DNA of 64,000 nucleotides from JABWBJ01 sp035646395 (GCA_035646395.1 DASRPK010000118.1:1-64000), one strand, 5' to 3'. Numbered from the stretch's first letter, positions 1 to 8,818 are shown. A program made the numbers and translations. Notes: a model not told the origin generated them from the sequence alone.

Positions 1-612
1 CGCGGGAAGGGTTGGATAACCGAGGCGCTTTGCCGTTTCGAGGCCACGGTCGCGCTGTTCCACGAACCAGGGTGCGTCACGAAAGCCGAGGTACAGCTTG
101 TTGAGCTGTCCGGTGAAATCTTCGTGGTGCAGGTGCAGCCAATCGTATTTCGTCAGGTCGCCCGCAATGACCTCGTCATCCCACACCGTGACGTACTCAA
201 TGCCGGCGTATTGCAAGGCCAGGGTGACGGCATCGTCCCAGGGTGGCGCCTTCGGCGGCGTGTATACCGCGATCTTGGGCGCGCGCTCCAGTGCCACCGC
301 GTCCATGTTGTTTCCCGCGATCTCGGCGCGAATCGCCGTCAGGCGGCCATTATCGATAGGCTCCACGGCGATACCGTCGAGCGCCGCGCGTCGCTTCATC
401 TCCTGGATTTCCGCTACCAGGAATGATCCACCGCGATAGTTCAGGAACCATTCGCTCTTATGGCCGTCACGCAGGGCGTTGAAGATCAGGCCGTACGCCT
501 TGAGATGATTCGTCTGTCGATCATCCATTGGTATGAGCAGGTGCTGCGCAGGAAGTGCAGGAGCATTTGCGCACAGCAGCCCCGCCGCGAATACCAAACC
601 ACGTTTATTCAC
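1..612 (-). CDS. Secreted AsnB-like conserved protein, N-terminal 204 codons (runs off left edge)
   Basis: The protein starts at a GTG (612-610) that overlaps the stop of the upstream TPR gene as GTGA, so the two are translationally coupled. An N-terminal hydrophobic stretch (FAAGLLCANAPALPA) looks like a signal peptide. The mature part begins LLIPMDDRQTNHLKAYGL and contains VYTPPKAPPWDD near residue 113 and LHLHHEDFTG near residue 165. From memory this matches a secreted family common in Gemmatimonadota and Bacteroidota that databases often name asparagine synthetase B. I see neither an N-terminal Cys nucleophile nor an ATP-pyrophosphatase motif in this part, so the catalytic name should not be trusted. 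It is the last gene visible in the DUF4159-DUF4175-TPR operon. The C-terminus lies outside the window. Confidence 0.75.
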   Translation of the reverse strand, partial: MNKRGLVFAAGLLCANAPALPAQHLLIPMDDRQTNHLKAYGLIFNALRDGHKSEWFLNYRGGSFLVAEIQEMKRRAALDGIAVEPIDNGRLTAIRAEIAGNNMDAVALERAPKIAVYTPPKAPPWDDAVTLALQYAGIEYVTVWDDEVIAGDLTKYDWLHLHHEDFTGQLNKLYLGFRDAPWFVEQRDRGLETAKRLGYPTLPA

Positions 613-2444
613 GAATTCACTCCGCAAAAAGTTTGAACCGCAAAGGACGCCAAGGCGCGCCGAGGAAAGTGGCTGAACGTCCTTGGCGTCCTTAGCGTCC
701 TTTGCGGTTCAATGTTTTCTGTCGCATTTCCCGGCACGGGGGGAATGGTTCCTTTTGCAATTTCAAGTTCACGCCTCGCCTGAAAAACCAGGGCACTCTG
801 AGGATACGTCAGGATTAGATGCTCGAGCCGCGCGATTGCAGCGGCAGTATTTCCCTGTCGACGTAACACCTTCGCCCACTCCAGATCCGACTCGGCCGCT
901 TCTGGCGACTGCGGATACGTCTTGATCAGGTTGTCCCAGATCGCTTCACTGTGCGCTGAGTCACTCGTAGAGCGATAAAGGCGAGCGGCGATCGCGAGGA
1001 GCAATGGCGAAGCATCGGCAACATCCTTGGCGGTGGACTCGAATTCCTTCGCCGCCGCCGCCGTGTCGCTGCGAGCCAACGCAAGGAATGCCCGGCCGAT
1101 GCCCTCCGATCGTTCGCCGCGCGCCCTGGCCAGCACCGACAACGCCAGCACCGCGTCACGAGTCACTTCGTCGAGCCGGCGAAGTCCCGTGCGCGCCGTC
1201 TTCAGGTCGCCTTCGTACAACGCCATCCAGGCGGCGGAACGTTCGTCGGATTCTTCCCCGCCACTTACCAATGTCGCCCGCGCGCGCGCCACATCGCCCA
1301 TCCGCACCCAGGCCCACGCCACGGCGCGAACCGCGTCGCCACGCGTCACCGGGTCCAGCGCGTTCATCCGCGTTTGCAGGAGCGAATCCGCCGCCGCCGC
1401 ACGACCGAGCTGGCCTAACGCGCGCAGGCGGATCAATGCCATTGGAGCAGCCTGCGACGAGTCCTTCCACGCCACCAGGGAATCCGCCCAGGCCAGTGCC
1501 GACGCCGGCTCTCCGCCCTGTAATGCCGCGGTGGCCGTGCGGACCACCAGACTCGCCTGACGACGCTTCCCCAGCGCAGCGGCATACGCATCGCGCGCCA
1601 CCAGCCAGGACTCGCGCTCCTCGGCGTCAGCCGCGAACTGGAGCCAGGCCTCGACCACCGAATCGGTCGGCGTGAGCACGGCAATCGCGGCCCATGCCTC
1701 ACGCGGAGAGGTCCAGCGCATTTCGACGCCCGACAGGATCCGGCGAACGTTCAGCTCCTTCGGATCAGCGGCCAGGATCCCGCGGATCGTGTCACGGGCC
1801 ACACCGGTCGCTGCGCCCAGCACGAAGATCGCCGAGGCTTCGAGGTATGGCGCGTACGTCATCGCCTGCCGCCAGTTCGTCGCCGACGCCTCCCACATGC
1901 CTAACGCGCCCTTCAGCTCGGCCAGCTCGGCCGCGACCTGCCGTCCGCCGCCAAGTCTCTGCATCGCGAACGTGAGCACCGTATCGGCGGTTCTCGTCAG
2001 GCCCGCATCGAGCAGGAGCCGGGCAAATTCGCGGAACGGCGTCGCGTCACCCGGGACGGCATTGACCCAGTGCTGGAAGGCGAGGCGCGCCGCGTCCGCG
2101 CGCTGGGCATTGGTCAGTGTCCGCAGCTGAATCGTGCGAGCAACGGGATCGCGCGGCCTTTTGGCGAGGACGCTGTCGATAATGAAGAGCAGCGTGTCAG
2201 GACTCGCCCCGGCTTCCGAGACGCAGCGTTCGAGACCGTAGAGCGCACCGGCCGGGTCGTCCGTGCTGCCGAGCGCCTGACGAAACACCGGAATCGCCTC
2301 TTTGCATTTCCCGGAGCCTTCGAGATCCAGAGCGCGGGAAAGCGTGGCGGCCTCGCCGCCAGTCCCTCCCTGTGCACCACCGGATTGAGCCGCGAAGACG
2401 CCGAGGAGCGAAACCAGGAGGCCGAGCTTACGGCCGTGGGCCAT
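609..2444 (-). CDS. Secreted TPR-repeat protein
   Basis: This 611-residue protein has a signal peptide (LGLLVSLLGVFAAQSGGAQ) and then a long Ala/Leu-rich series of helical repeats of tetratricopeptide type. The last repeats (LYRSTSDSAHSEAIWDNL, then YPQSPEAAESDLEWAKVL) resemble the outer-membrane TPR scaffolds of the YbgF/BamD type. It probably acts as a periplasmic scaffold. The start codon lies 17 nt inside the end of the DUF4175 gene. The last roughly 40 codons are odd: they are read through an inverted repeat at 633-712 and look like repeat translation rather than conserved sequence, so the ancestral C-terminus was probably near residue 570. The stop overlaps the GTG of the next gene. Confidence 0.8.
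   Translation of the reverse strand: MAHGRKLGLLVSLLGVFAAQSGGAQGGTGGEAATLSRALDLEGSGKCKEAIPVFRQALGSTDDPAGALYGLERCVSEAGASPDTLLFIIDSVLAKRPRDPVARTIQLRTLTNAQRADAARLAFQHWVNAVPGDATPFREFARLLLDAGLTRTADTVLTFAMQRLGGGRQVAAELAELKGALGMWEASATNWRQAMTYAPYLEASAIFVLGAATGVARDTIRGILAADPKELNVRRILSGVEMRWTSPREAWAAIAVLTPTDSVVEAWLQFAADAEERESWLVARDAYAAALGKRRQASLVVRTATAALQGGEPASALAWADSLVAWKDSSQAAPMALIRLRALGQLGRAAAADSLLQTRMNALDPVTRGDAVRAVAWAWVRMGDVARARATLVSGGEESDERSAAWMALYEGDLKTARTGLRRLDEVTRDAVLALSVLARARGERSEGIGRAFLALARSDTAAAAKEFESTAKDVADASPLLLAIAARLYRSTSDSAHSEAIWDNLIKTYPQSPEAAESDLEWAKVLRRQGNTAAAIARLEHLILTYPQSALVFQARRELEIAKGTIPPVPGNATENIEPQRTLRTPRTFSHFPRRALASFAVQTFCGVNS
633..712. repeat. Inverted repeat of CAAAGGACGC-type units
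   Basis: The left arm (633-655) reads TTGAACCGCAAAGGACGCC followed by AAGG. Its reverse complement occurs at 681-712 with one extra 9-nt unit (GTCCTTAGC). The arms enclose 25 nt and could form a stable hairpin. The element lies inside the 3' end of the TPR gene and is translated. Confidence 0.85.
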
Positions 2445-5400
2445 TGATCTTCTTGAAGTATTCGAGGACGATGCGACGCTCGTCAGGCGTCAGGCCGCGC
2501 AATTCATTCCACGTCGGCGCCTGGAACCTGTTCGCTGCCTTGCCGGAAGCGGTCGTTCCCTGCGGCGTGAATACGTCTGTGCCGGTCCATGACTTGGCTT
2601 CCCGCTTTCCGGTATCCTCGCGTTCCTCTTCCTCCATCATCCGTCCGGCGTCGAGCATCTTCCGGAAGAGCCGCTGCTGGCGCTCGATGATAGCCGGATC
2701 GATCTGAGCCGCTTCGAGCGCGGCCGCGATCTGGCGGGCTTCCTTGGCCAGTTCCTCGGCGCGTCCGGTTGCGTCACGATCACCGACGTCATCCAGCTTG
2801 GCGGCGACGTCGCGCTGCTGTTTCGCCAGTTGCCGCGATTCCTGCTGAGCGCGCGGATCCACCTGGTTGGACATCCGTGGCATTAGCGACTGCGCGGCCG
2901 AGTTCAGTGAACCCTGCTGCTGCGCCATTTCCTGCAGCTGCTTCATCATCTCGGCAAATCCGGTCGCCGAATTTGATTCGGAAGCACGCTCGCGATCACG
3001 CACCAGCGATGCGGCCGCGCCATTCAACGCTTCAGTCGCGTCCTTCATCGCCGATGCGATCTGCGTCGAGTTGGTCGAGGAGCGCGTTTTCTGCGTAGCA
3101 TCTTCGACGCGCTTGCGCGCATCAGCCACCGAACGCAGCGAGCGCTGGGTCAGCAGCGACGAGCGCGATGCGGCGTCCTGCAGACGCTGCGCCGACTTCT
3201 CGACGCCCTGCTGTAACGTGCCCTGTTGCGAGCGCAATGCGTCAGGCGAAGCTCCCTTCCGCGCCTGCTGCTCGAGATTGTCCTGCTCACGCGCAAGCTG
3301 AATCATCTCCTGGATGGAGCGATCGAGCTCCGTCGTGAGTTCCTGTTTCCACTCGGAGACCTGTTGCTCACGCGCCTGCGAGAGCTGGCGTGCAGCATCA
3401 TCCATCGCTGCCGCTGCCTGACGAGCAGCGTCTTCGACGGACTGATCGCGCTTCCCGCCCTGTTGTTGGCCGCCTGGCTGTTGGCCAGGCTGCGGCTGCC
3501 CAGGCTGAGGCTGGCCACCCTGCCGGCCCTCTCCACCCTGGCGACCTTCGCGACCCTGCTGTCCTTGCTGGCCTTGCTGGCCTTGCTGGCCTTGCTGGCC
3601 TGGTTGTGGCTGTCCCTGTTGCGGTTGGCCACCCTGCCGGCCTTGCTGCTGTTGCTGGTCGCCCATCTGCGCCTTGGCGGTGTCGCGCTGCGCCTTGGCC
3701 GTATCGCGTTGCGCGTTCTGTGCGGCGCGCTCCATGGCTTCCGCCGATTGCTGCATCCGGCGTTCGGCCTCGTTGACGCGTTCAGCGCCGGCTTCTGCCT
3801 TCTGCTGCTGCAAGCGGTCCTGTAGCTGCTTCACTTCATCGGTCAGGTCACGTGTCTTCTCGGCCATCTCCTTTGCTGCGCGCTGCGCTTCGGCGCGATC
3901 CTGCGCGTTATCGGCGCGCGCGAGTGAATCCGCGATCTGACGCTGTCGCTGCGCAAGGTCCTTGGCCTCGTCGGTCAATGTGCTCATCGACCCTTCGAGC
4001 GCCGCGCGCTTCAACATCTCCACGCTCTTCTCGAGTTGTTCGCGGAGACGCTGCTGCTGCTGGGCGAGGTCCGCCATCGCCTTCCGCGCATCATCCGGTG
4101 AGAGCTGCTGCGATGCCTGCTCGAGTTTCCGCAGCTGCTCCGCCAACTCCGGCGTCAACGCATCACGGAGAAGCTTCTGTGCCTCCTCGAGTTGGCGCTG
4201 CAACGCGGTGTCGAGTGCACCGGCTTCCTTCAGTTGCTTTTCAAGCTGCTGCGCCGACGACTTCAAATTCTCCATCCGATCCGCCAGCTCACGCTGCTCA
4301 CGTGCCAGCGCCTTCGCCTGCTCGGCGGATTCGTAGCTCATCTGATTCTGGGGGCGCTGCTTCGACGCGTCCTGCGTGCGTTGTTGCAGCTGCCGCTGCG
4401 CTGCCGCGGTTGCGGTCGCACGGGCAACCGCCGTGTCAGCCGCGTCCCGAATGGCGTCGCGCTGTTCGCTCAGGGTGGGCAGGCGAATCGTCAGCTCGCG
4501 GCTCTCGCCGGTGAGTTTCCACGGTGAGCCGTCGGTCGCCGCTGCGACAACATGCAGCGCGTCGCCAGGCTTCAACGCGTCGACCTTCAACGGCGTCTCC
4601 CCTGACCACTGGCCCTCATCGGCAACGGCTACGCGGCGCTCCGGGAGGTCCTGCCGCTGGCCCCGTCCATTCACGATCCATGAACGGATCGCCACTGACA
4701 TGATTCCGTGGTCATCCGTCGCCATCACCGAAACCGACAGGCTATCGCCGGCCGTGACGGTTGTGTCGCCACCTGGAGCGAGGATCTCGACGCGAGGCGC
4801 CGAATCCGGCACAACCTCGATTTCCAGCGCCGGGGGAACGTCCGTGATCGGTCCGGTCCGACCGACCGCCGCCCATTCATAGCGACCGGTGACGGTTGGA
4901 ACGGGTCCGGCAAATCGGAGCCCCTCGGGCCGCAGGATCAACGTCGTCGCTCCGCGCGTCAACGTGACTTCGCGCAACTCTGTCGACGACGTGCCTTCGA
5001 CCGTCAGCCTGGTGCCCTGCGGAACGCGCACCGGCTCGCCTAACGGGATGACCTCGGTCTGTCGGCCGAGGTACCCGGAGAACTGGGCGCGGACGTTGAC
5101 TTCGCCGATGAAGGGACGCTCGACCACCCGCACGATACTGGTATCGCTCAAAGCGCGACCATCAGTTGCATACAGTGTCAGGTCGGCGTCCAGCGGTTCG
5201 AGTCGCGTCGTTGCCACTCCCTCAACCACGGGCAGCGTCACCTCGCGCCACGTTGCACCCGTCCGGCGATGGGCCAGGGTGACCTCGCGACGACCAGGAG
5301 CACGCACGGTGATGTTGAGCCGTTCACCGCGAAGTACCGAGGCGGGGAGCGAATCCACGTTGACGCCTTCGAGCAGCGTGCCGCTCCAGGCGCGCAACGG

Positions 5401-5922
5401 ATGGAGCAGCGCCGCCCAACCATCGGGTGCGGTTGCTGTTCCTGCGACGAGAGCGAGGACACCGGCGGTTGCGGCCAGTGCGCCAACACCGACCCACTGG
5501 AACATCCGGCGCCGAAGCGTCGGCGCCAGCGGTTTCCGGCCGTATTCGCCCAGGCGCTTTGCCATCGCTTCGGCACCAAGTCGACCGAGCGACCCGGTTG
5601 ACGCCACTTCCATCGTGCCTCGGATGGAGCCATCGCGTAGCGCGCGCTCCTTCTCGATCTGGCCAGCAACGCCGGGGAGCGTCGCCATCCGCGCCCGAAG
5701 CCTTACGAGGATGCGGAACCCGGCCACGAGAAGCGCAATCGCGGCGGCCCACAGCAGGAGCGGCATCGGGCGAGGCAACGATAGCCATCGCGCGGAGCCA
5801 AGTATGAGGGCGCCTGCAGCCAGTAACGCACCGACGGCGCCGAGCAGCAGAGTTACTCCCGATGTGTTCAGGAGGCGCGCCAGGGCGCGTCGTTCTCGCT
5901 CGACGAGCTCGATCAGGCTCAT
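2428..5922 (-). CDS. DUF4175-family giant membrane-anchored coiled-coil protein
   Basis: The protein has 1164 residues. Two hydrophobic segments lie near the N-terminus (about 22-45 and 52-72) and a third near 143-163. A beta-rich extracytoplasmic region (about 185-480, Ig-like) follows, and then a very long Gln/Ala/Arg-rich coiled coil (about 490-1080). Within it, residues of about 730-810 are almost only Q, G, P and R and are encoded by short tandem DNA repeats (see 3563-3600). The arrangement fits DUF4175. Such genes sit beside DUF4159 in MoxR/BatA-like clusters of Bacteroidota and Planctomycetota, where an envelope role is suspected but not proven. The ATG overlaps the DUF4159 stop as ATGA, and the 3' end overlaps the TPR gene by 17 nt. 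Confidence 0.8.
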   Translation of the reverse strand: MSLIELVERERRALARLLNTSGVTLLLGAVGALLAAGALILGSARWLSLPRPMPLLLWAAAIALLVAGFRILVRLRARMATLPGVAGQIEKERALRDGSIRGTMEVASTGSLGRLGAEAMAKRLGEYGRKPLAPTLRRRMFQWVGVGALAATAGVLALVAGTATAPDGWAALLHPLRAWSGTLLEGVNVDSLPASVLRGERLNITVRAPGRREVTLAHRRTGATWREVTLPVVEGVATTRLEPLDADLTLYATDGRALSDTSIVRVVERPFIGEVNVRAQFSGYLGRQTEVIPLGEPVRVPQGTRLTVEGTSSTELREVTLTRGATTLILRPEGLRFAGPVPTVTGRYEWAAVGRTGPITDVPPALEIEVVPDSAPRVEILAPGGDTTVTAGDSLSVSVMATDDHGIMSVAIRSWIVNGRGQRQDLPERRVAVADEGQWSGETPLKVDALKPGDALHVVAAATDGSPWKLTGESRELTIRLPTLSEQRDAIRDAADTAVARATATAAAQRQLQQRTQDASKQRPQNQMSYESAEQAKALAREQRELADRMENLKSSAQQLEKQLKEAGALDTALQRQLEEAQKLLRDALTPELAEQLRKLEQASQQLSPDDARKAMADLAQQQQRLREQLEKSVEMLKRAALEGSMSTLTDEAKDLAQRQRQIADSLARADNAQDRAEAQRAAKEMAEKTRDLTDEVKQLQDRLQQQKAEAGAERVNEAERRMQQSAEAMERAAQNAQRDTAKAQRDTAKAQMGDQQQQQGRQGGQPQQGQPQPGQQGQQGQQGQQGQQGREGRQGGEGRQGGQPQPGQPQPGQQPGGQQQGGKRDQSVEDAARQAAAAMDDAARQLSQAREQQVSEWKQELTTELDRSIQEMIQLAREQDNLEQQARKGASPDALRSQQGTLQQGVEKSAQRLQDAASRSSLLTQRSLRSVADARKRVEDATQKTRSSTNSTQIASAMKDATEALNGAAASLVRDRERASESNSATGFAEMMKQLQEMAQQQGSLNSAAQSLMPRMSNQVDPRAQQESRQLAKQQRDVAAKLDDVGDRDATGRAEELAKEARQIAAALEAAQIDPAIIERQQRLFRKMLDAGRMMEEEEREDTGKREAKSWTGTDVFTPQGTTASGKAANRFQAPTWNELRGLTPDERRIVLEYFKKINGPRP
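3563..3600. repeat. 9-bp tandem repeat coding the Gln/Gly tract
   Basis: CCTTGCTGG is repeated four times head to tail, flanked by degenerate copies of the same unit. It lies inside the DUF4175 gene and encodes repeated Gly-Gln-Gln triplets on the minus strand. The tract length is likely to vary between strains by slippage. Confidence 0.85.
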
Positions 5923-6590
5923 TTGTCTGGCCGACTGGTGACGGCGTACACGAACAGATTCACACCCATCCGAAGCGCGGCCTCGTGAAGCGGTGGTGGA
6001 TCACTGTACGTACCCGGATCCTCCCAGCCGTTACCAAGGTCGCTCTCATAGCTGTAAAACACTGCCAACCGATTCCCGATGAAGATCCCGAATCCGCGAG
6101 CTGGCTTGCCATCGTGCTCGTGCACCTTCGGAAGGCCGGACGGAAAGTCGTAAACGATATGATAGATCGGATGCGTGAGAGGCACATCCACTAAGGGACG
6201 ATCCGGAAAGACTCGCGCTATTTCCCGGCGAAAGCTCTCGTTCAGCCCGTAGTTGTCGTCCACATGCAGGAACCCGCCACGATTCAGGTACTCCCGGAGA
6301 CGCGTGATCTCGAGATCGGAGAACTTGATCTCGCCGTGACCGGTGACATGAAGAAACGGATGGTCCCACAACCGATCGTCCTTGAGACTGACGCGAGCTT
6401 CGGTCGGTTCGACCTTCAGGCTCGTTCGCTCGTTGATGGCCTTTAGCAGGTTCGGAATGCTCGACGGATTCGCGTACCAGTCCCCCCCGCCGTCGTACTG
6501 TAGACGCGCGATCGTCAGGTTCGCGGCAGGCGCGGGGCCGAACGAGGTAAGGACAAACGCCAGAAGCGATGCAAAGGGACGAATCGGCAT
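5919..6590 (-). CDS. DUF4159 domain protein, secreted
   Basis: This 223-residue protein has a signal peptide (PFASLLAFVLTSFGPAPA) followed by a complete DUF4159 domain. The domain begins with LTIARLQYDGGGDWYANP and continues through the conserved FLHVTGHGEIKFSD and GGFLHVDDNYG segments to HEAALRMGVNLFVYAVT. DUF4159 is related to class-I glutamine-amidotransferase-like folds, but its biochemical role is unknown. The start shares one base with the rsmI stop (TGATG), and the stop overlaps the DUF4175 start (ATGA). The four proteins are therefore probably made together and act in the periplasm. Confidence 0.85.
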   Translation of the reverse strand: MPIRPFASLLAFVLTSFGPAPAANLTIARLQYDGGGDWYANPSSIPNLLKAINERTSLKVEPTEARVSLKDDRLWDHPFLHVTGHGEIKFSDLEITRLREYLNRGGFLHVDDNYGLNESFRREIARVFPDRPLVDVPLTHPIYHIVYDFPSGLPKVHEHDGKPARGFGIFIGNRLAVFYSYESDLGNGWEDPGTYSDPPPLHEAALRMGVNLFVYAVTSRPDK

Positions 6591-7504
6591 CAGACTTTCA
6601 CCGCGATTCGATAGACAACATTACGGGCAACTCCGGTTTCCGCGGCAACCTCGGCCGCGGCATCCCGCGCCGACCTTCCTGCCTCACGTAATGCTTTCAC
6701 TCGATCTTGCAACTCTTCCTGGTTGAAGGCTTTAGGCGAAGCGCCTGAAAGTAGTATCACAACCTCACCGCGGGGCGCATCATTCTCGTAGTACGCAGCG
6801 AGTTCCTCAACCGTTCCGCTCCTGAACTCCTCGAAGAGTTTGGTGATCTCCCGGGCGACAACGCACAGCCGATCCGGCGCACCGGCTCTCGACAACTCGG
6901 CGAGTGTAGCGGCTACACGATTTGGAGCTTCGTACAACACAACGGTGTGGGTCAGGCTGCTGATCAAATCAATTGCCTCGCGACGTTCGCGCCCGGCTCT
7001 TGGCAGGAATCCGAAAAACGTGAACCGCGTTGTATCCAGACCCGCCGCGGACAGAGCTGCCGTAAGCGCTGAGGCTCCCGGAATTGGGGAGACCCGGAAT
7101 CCAGCGGTCCGCACCGCCTGCACAAGTCGGCTTCCCGGATCCGAAATCAGTGGCGTACCGGCATCGGTTATTACCGCCACGTTTTTCTTCTTTCTCAGCT
7201 CGTCGAGGACGAGCGGCACGGTGGCCGCTTCGTTATGGGCATGTGCTGCCTTGAGCCGGGACTTGATACCGAAGTGGTCGAGCAGTACCCGGCTTTTTCG
7301 CGTGTCTTCGGCGAGGATCAGGTCCACCGAGCGCAGGATTTCGATGCCTCGCTGCGTCATGTCCCCCAGGTTGCCGATGGGAGTAGCGACGATGAACAAC
7401 GTCCCACCGTCATTCGGGGTCAGAGTCGGTGTCAGAGTCGGTGTCGGAGTCGGGGTCAGGTTCCGACTCTGACCCCGTCTCTGACCCCGATCATCCTTGA
7501 CCAT
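6590..7504 (-). CDS. rsmI: 16S rRNA (cytidine-1402-2'-O)-methyltransferase RsmI
   Basis: RsmI 2'-O-methylates C1402 of 16S rRNA using S-adenosylmethionine. The tetrapyrrole-methylase fold is clear: FIVATPIGNLGD at the start of the domain, LAEDTRKSRVLL, VITDAGTPLISDPG, and the RsmI C-terminal helical domain (REAGRSARDAAAEVAAETG). The only standard start upstream of the domain is the ATG at 7504. It adds about 32 residues, of which 16-30 are a Thr-Pro/Thr-Leu repeat encoded by the inverted repeat at 7416-7490. Normal RsmI starts a few residues before GTLFIV. Either the extension is real or a poor start nearer the domain is used (a TTG lies right at it). Confidence 0.9.
   Translation of the reverse strand: MVKDDRGQRRGQSRNLTPTPTPTLTPTLTPNDGGTLFIVATPIGNLGDMTQRGIEILRSVDLILAEDTRKSRVLLDHFGIKSRLKAAHAHNEAATVPLVLDELRKKKNVAVITDAGTPLISDPGSRLVQAVRTAGFRVSPIPGASALTAALSAAGLDTTRFTFFGFLPRAGRERREAIDLISSLTHTVVLYEAPNRVAATLAELSRAGAPDRLCVVAREITKLFEEFRSGTVEELAAYYENDAPRGEVVILLSGASPKAFNQEELQDRVKALREAGRSARDAAAEVAAETGVARNVVYRIAVKV
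7416..7490. repeat. Inverted 6/12-nt repeat array (GGGGTCAGAG type), translated
   Basis: The plus strand has GGGGTCAGAGTCGGT and near copies of the 12-nt unit GTCAGAGTCGGT at 7416-7460, then complementary CCGACTCTGACCCC and CTCTGACCCC at 7463-7489. The arms can pair almost completely. The array lies between trxA and the RsmI domain and encodes the Thr-Pro stretch of the RsmI N-terminus. Confidence 0.85.
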
Positions 7505-7540
7505 GTTTGATTGCTGCTCGCCGAACGCTGCTGGCCGCCG

Positions 7541-7867
7541 TTAAGCGGCGTGCTTCTTGAACTTCTCTTCGAGCACCGGGCGCGGGACGGCACCGATCAC
7601 CTGGTCGACGACCTTCCCGTCCTTGAAGAAGATGACCATCGGGATCGAGCGCACGTTGAATCGCGTGGCCGTCCGGATGTTCGCATCCACGTCGAGCTTT
7701 GCGACCTTCGCCTTTCCGGCGTATTCCGTCGCGAGCTGATCGAGGATCGGTGCGATGATGCGGCAAGGGCCACACCACGCTGCCCAGAAATCCACGACAG
7801 CCAGTCCGGAATGCTTCTCGATCTCGCCTTCGAAGTTCTCGTCCGTTACTGCGCTTGCCAACGACAT
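7541..7867 (-). CDS. trxA: Thioredoxin
   Basis: The protein is a small cytoplasmic dithiol-disulfide reductase of 108 residues. The active site is WAAWCGPC, followed by the cis-Pro motif IPMVIFFKDG and the usual Lys/Asp framework (KLDVDANIRTATRFNVRSIP). I chose the ATG at 7867 (MSLASAVTD) because a good GGAGGA ribosome site lies just upstream. Longer upstream reading adds 40 unrelated residues. There is no signal peptide. It stands alone on the minus strand, with the divergent epimerase gene 83 bp away. Confidence 0.95.
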   Translation of the reverse strand: MSLASAVTDENFEGEIEKHSGLAVVDFWAAWCGPCRIIAPILDQLATEYAGKAKVAKLDVDANIRTATRFNVRSIPMVIFFKDGKVVDQVIGAVPRPVLEEKFKKHAA

Positions 7868-7950
7868 GCTTTTTCCTCCGCTCGGCGGGCCTACGCGCGC
7901 CGGCTTGTTGAGACTAGTTTCCGCGCGCACCAACCCGGAGCGCGTGTCTG

Positions 7951-8361
7951 ATGTCGGATACCCCTCGCCGTGGAACCCGGATCGCACACGTTGGGCTCGC
8001 GGTCAGGTCTGCTGCCGACCTGCATTCATTCTATCGCAATGTCCTCGGAATGTCCGAGGCCGACCTCGTTGATAGCGACGGTGCCAGGATCAGCGGTTTC
8101 CGTGCGGGTGAATCCCTGGTTGAGCTCCTTGAATCGGACAAAGCCGACTCACCGATCGGAAAGTTCCTCGACAAGCGAGGACCGGGGATCCACCACATCT
8201 GTTTTGCCGTCGACGATCTCGACGGCACCCTCGCCAACTGTCGTAAAGCCGGAATGCGTCTCATCGACGAGACTCCGCGTGTCGGCGCCGAGGGCAAGCG
8301 AATTGCCTTCCTTCACCCCTCTTCGACTGGCGGAATCCTGATTGAGCTTTCCGAATACTGA
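7951..8361 (+). CDS. mce: Methylmalonyl-CoA epimerase
   Basis: The enzyme interconverts the (R) and (S) forms of methylmalonyl-CoA in propionate metabolism and belongs to the vicinal-oxygen-chelate superfamily. At 136 residues it has the usual length. The two beta-alpha-beta-beta-beta modules carry the metal ligands: His in RIAHVGLAV, His in GPGIHHICFAV and Glu in the terminal GILIELSEY. No mutase gene is in the window. The start codon fits the conserved N-terminal distance. Confidence 0.93.
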   Translation: MSDTPRRGTRIAHVGLAVRSAADLHSFYRNVLGMSEADLVDSDGARISGFRAGESLVELLESDKADSPIGKFLDKRGPGIHHICFAVDDLDGTLANCRKAGMRLIDETPRVGAEGKRIAFLHPSSTGGILIELSEY

Positions 8362-8380
8362 ACGCCCGGAAGGCGCTGAC

Positions 8381-8818
8381 TCAGCGATTCGGCCGGCAGA
8401 AATCCGCCTGGACCGAATCGTAGGCCGCATCTTCGACGTACCAGCGGTTCGATGGGCCTCGCACCACCTTGAACTCGAGCGTCTTCGTCCGTGTGCCTCG
8501 GGTCAGCTGAATACGGACAAGATGTTCGGTCATCGAACTGCCGATGCGGTCATCCAGGATCTGCGCCCGATCATGCATGTAGCATGGTTGCAGGATGATG
8601 AGGCGGCGGTCCAGGACATCACGTTCCATGTTGTCCCGCGCAGCACCCTGCGCGCTTCCCCACACCGCACCCATCGCCTGGAGATCCTGCGCCTGCGCGG
8701 CATTCACGAACATCGTCGCGGCAGCACTCGCGGACGGAGCACCGGTCAGGGAGGTTCCCATTCCCGGGTTTCTCGCGCACGCAGCGATTACGACTATCAG
8801 CAGGGCCCACTTCCTCAC
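8381..8818 (-). CDS. Small lipoprotein of unknown function
   Basis: This 145-residue protein has a lipoprotein signal (VRKWALLIVVIAAC, lipobox IAAC). I chose the GTG at 8818, which has GGAG upstream; an earlier ATG at 8875 would bury the signal peptide. The mature part (ATMFVNAAQAQDLQAMGAVW, then RTKTLEFKVVRGPSNRWYV) looks like a small NTF2-like/DUF4878-type domain with the typical ending that describes residue-level support of an effector. That is a weak guess. It converges with mce, with 19 bp between the stops. Confidence 0.7.
   Translation of the reverse strand: MRKWALLIVVIAACARNPGMGTSLTGAPSASAAATMFVNAAQAQDLQAMGAVWGSAQGAARDNMERDVLDRRLIILQPCYMHDRAQILDDRIGSSMTEHLVRIQLTRGTRTKTLEFKVVRGPSNRWYVEDAAYDSVQADFCRPNR

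Noticed and set aside
98..439. Plus-strand open frames opposite the AsnB-like gene
   Set aside because: The minus strand has a signal peptide, conserved motifs and an overlap-coupled start; the plus frames have no recognisable features.
3226..3825. Long Leu-rich plus-strand open frame opposite the DUF4175 coiled coil
   Set aside because: It is the antisense reading of Gln/Ala/Arg codons in a GC-rich gene; it has no ribosome site and the DUF4175 frame explains the DNA.
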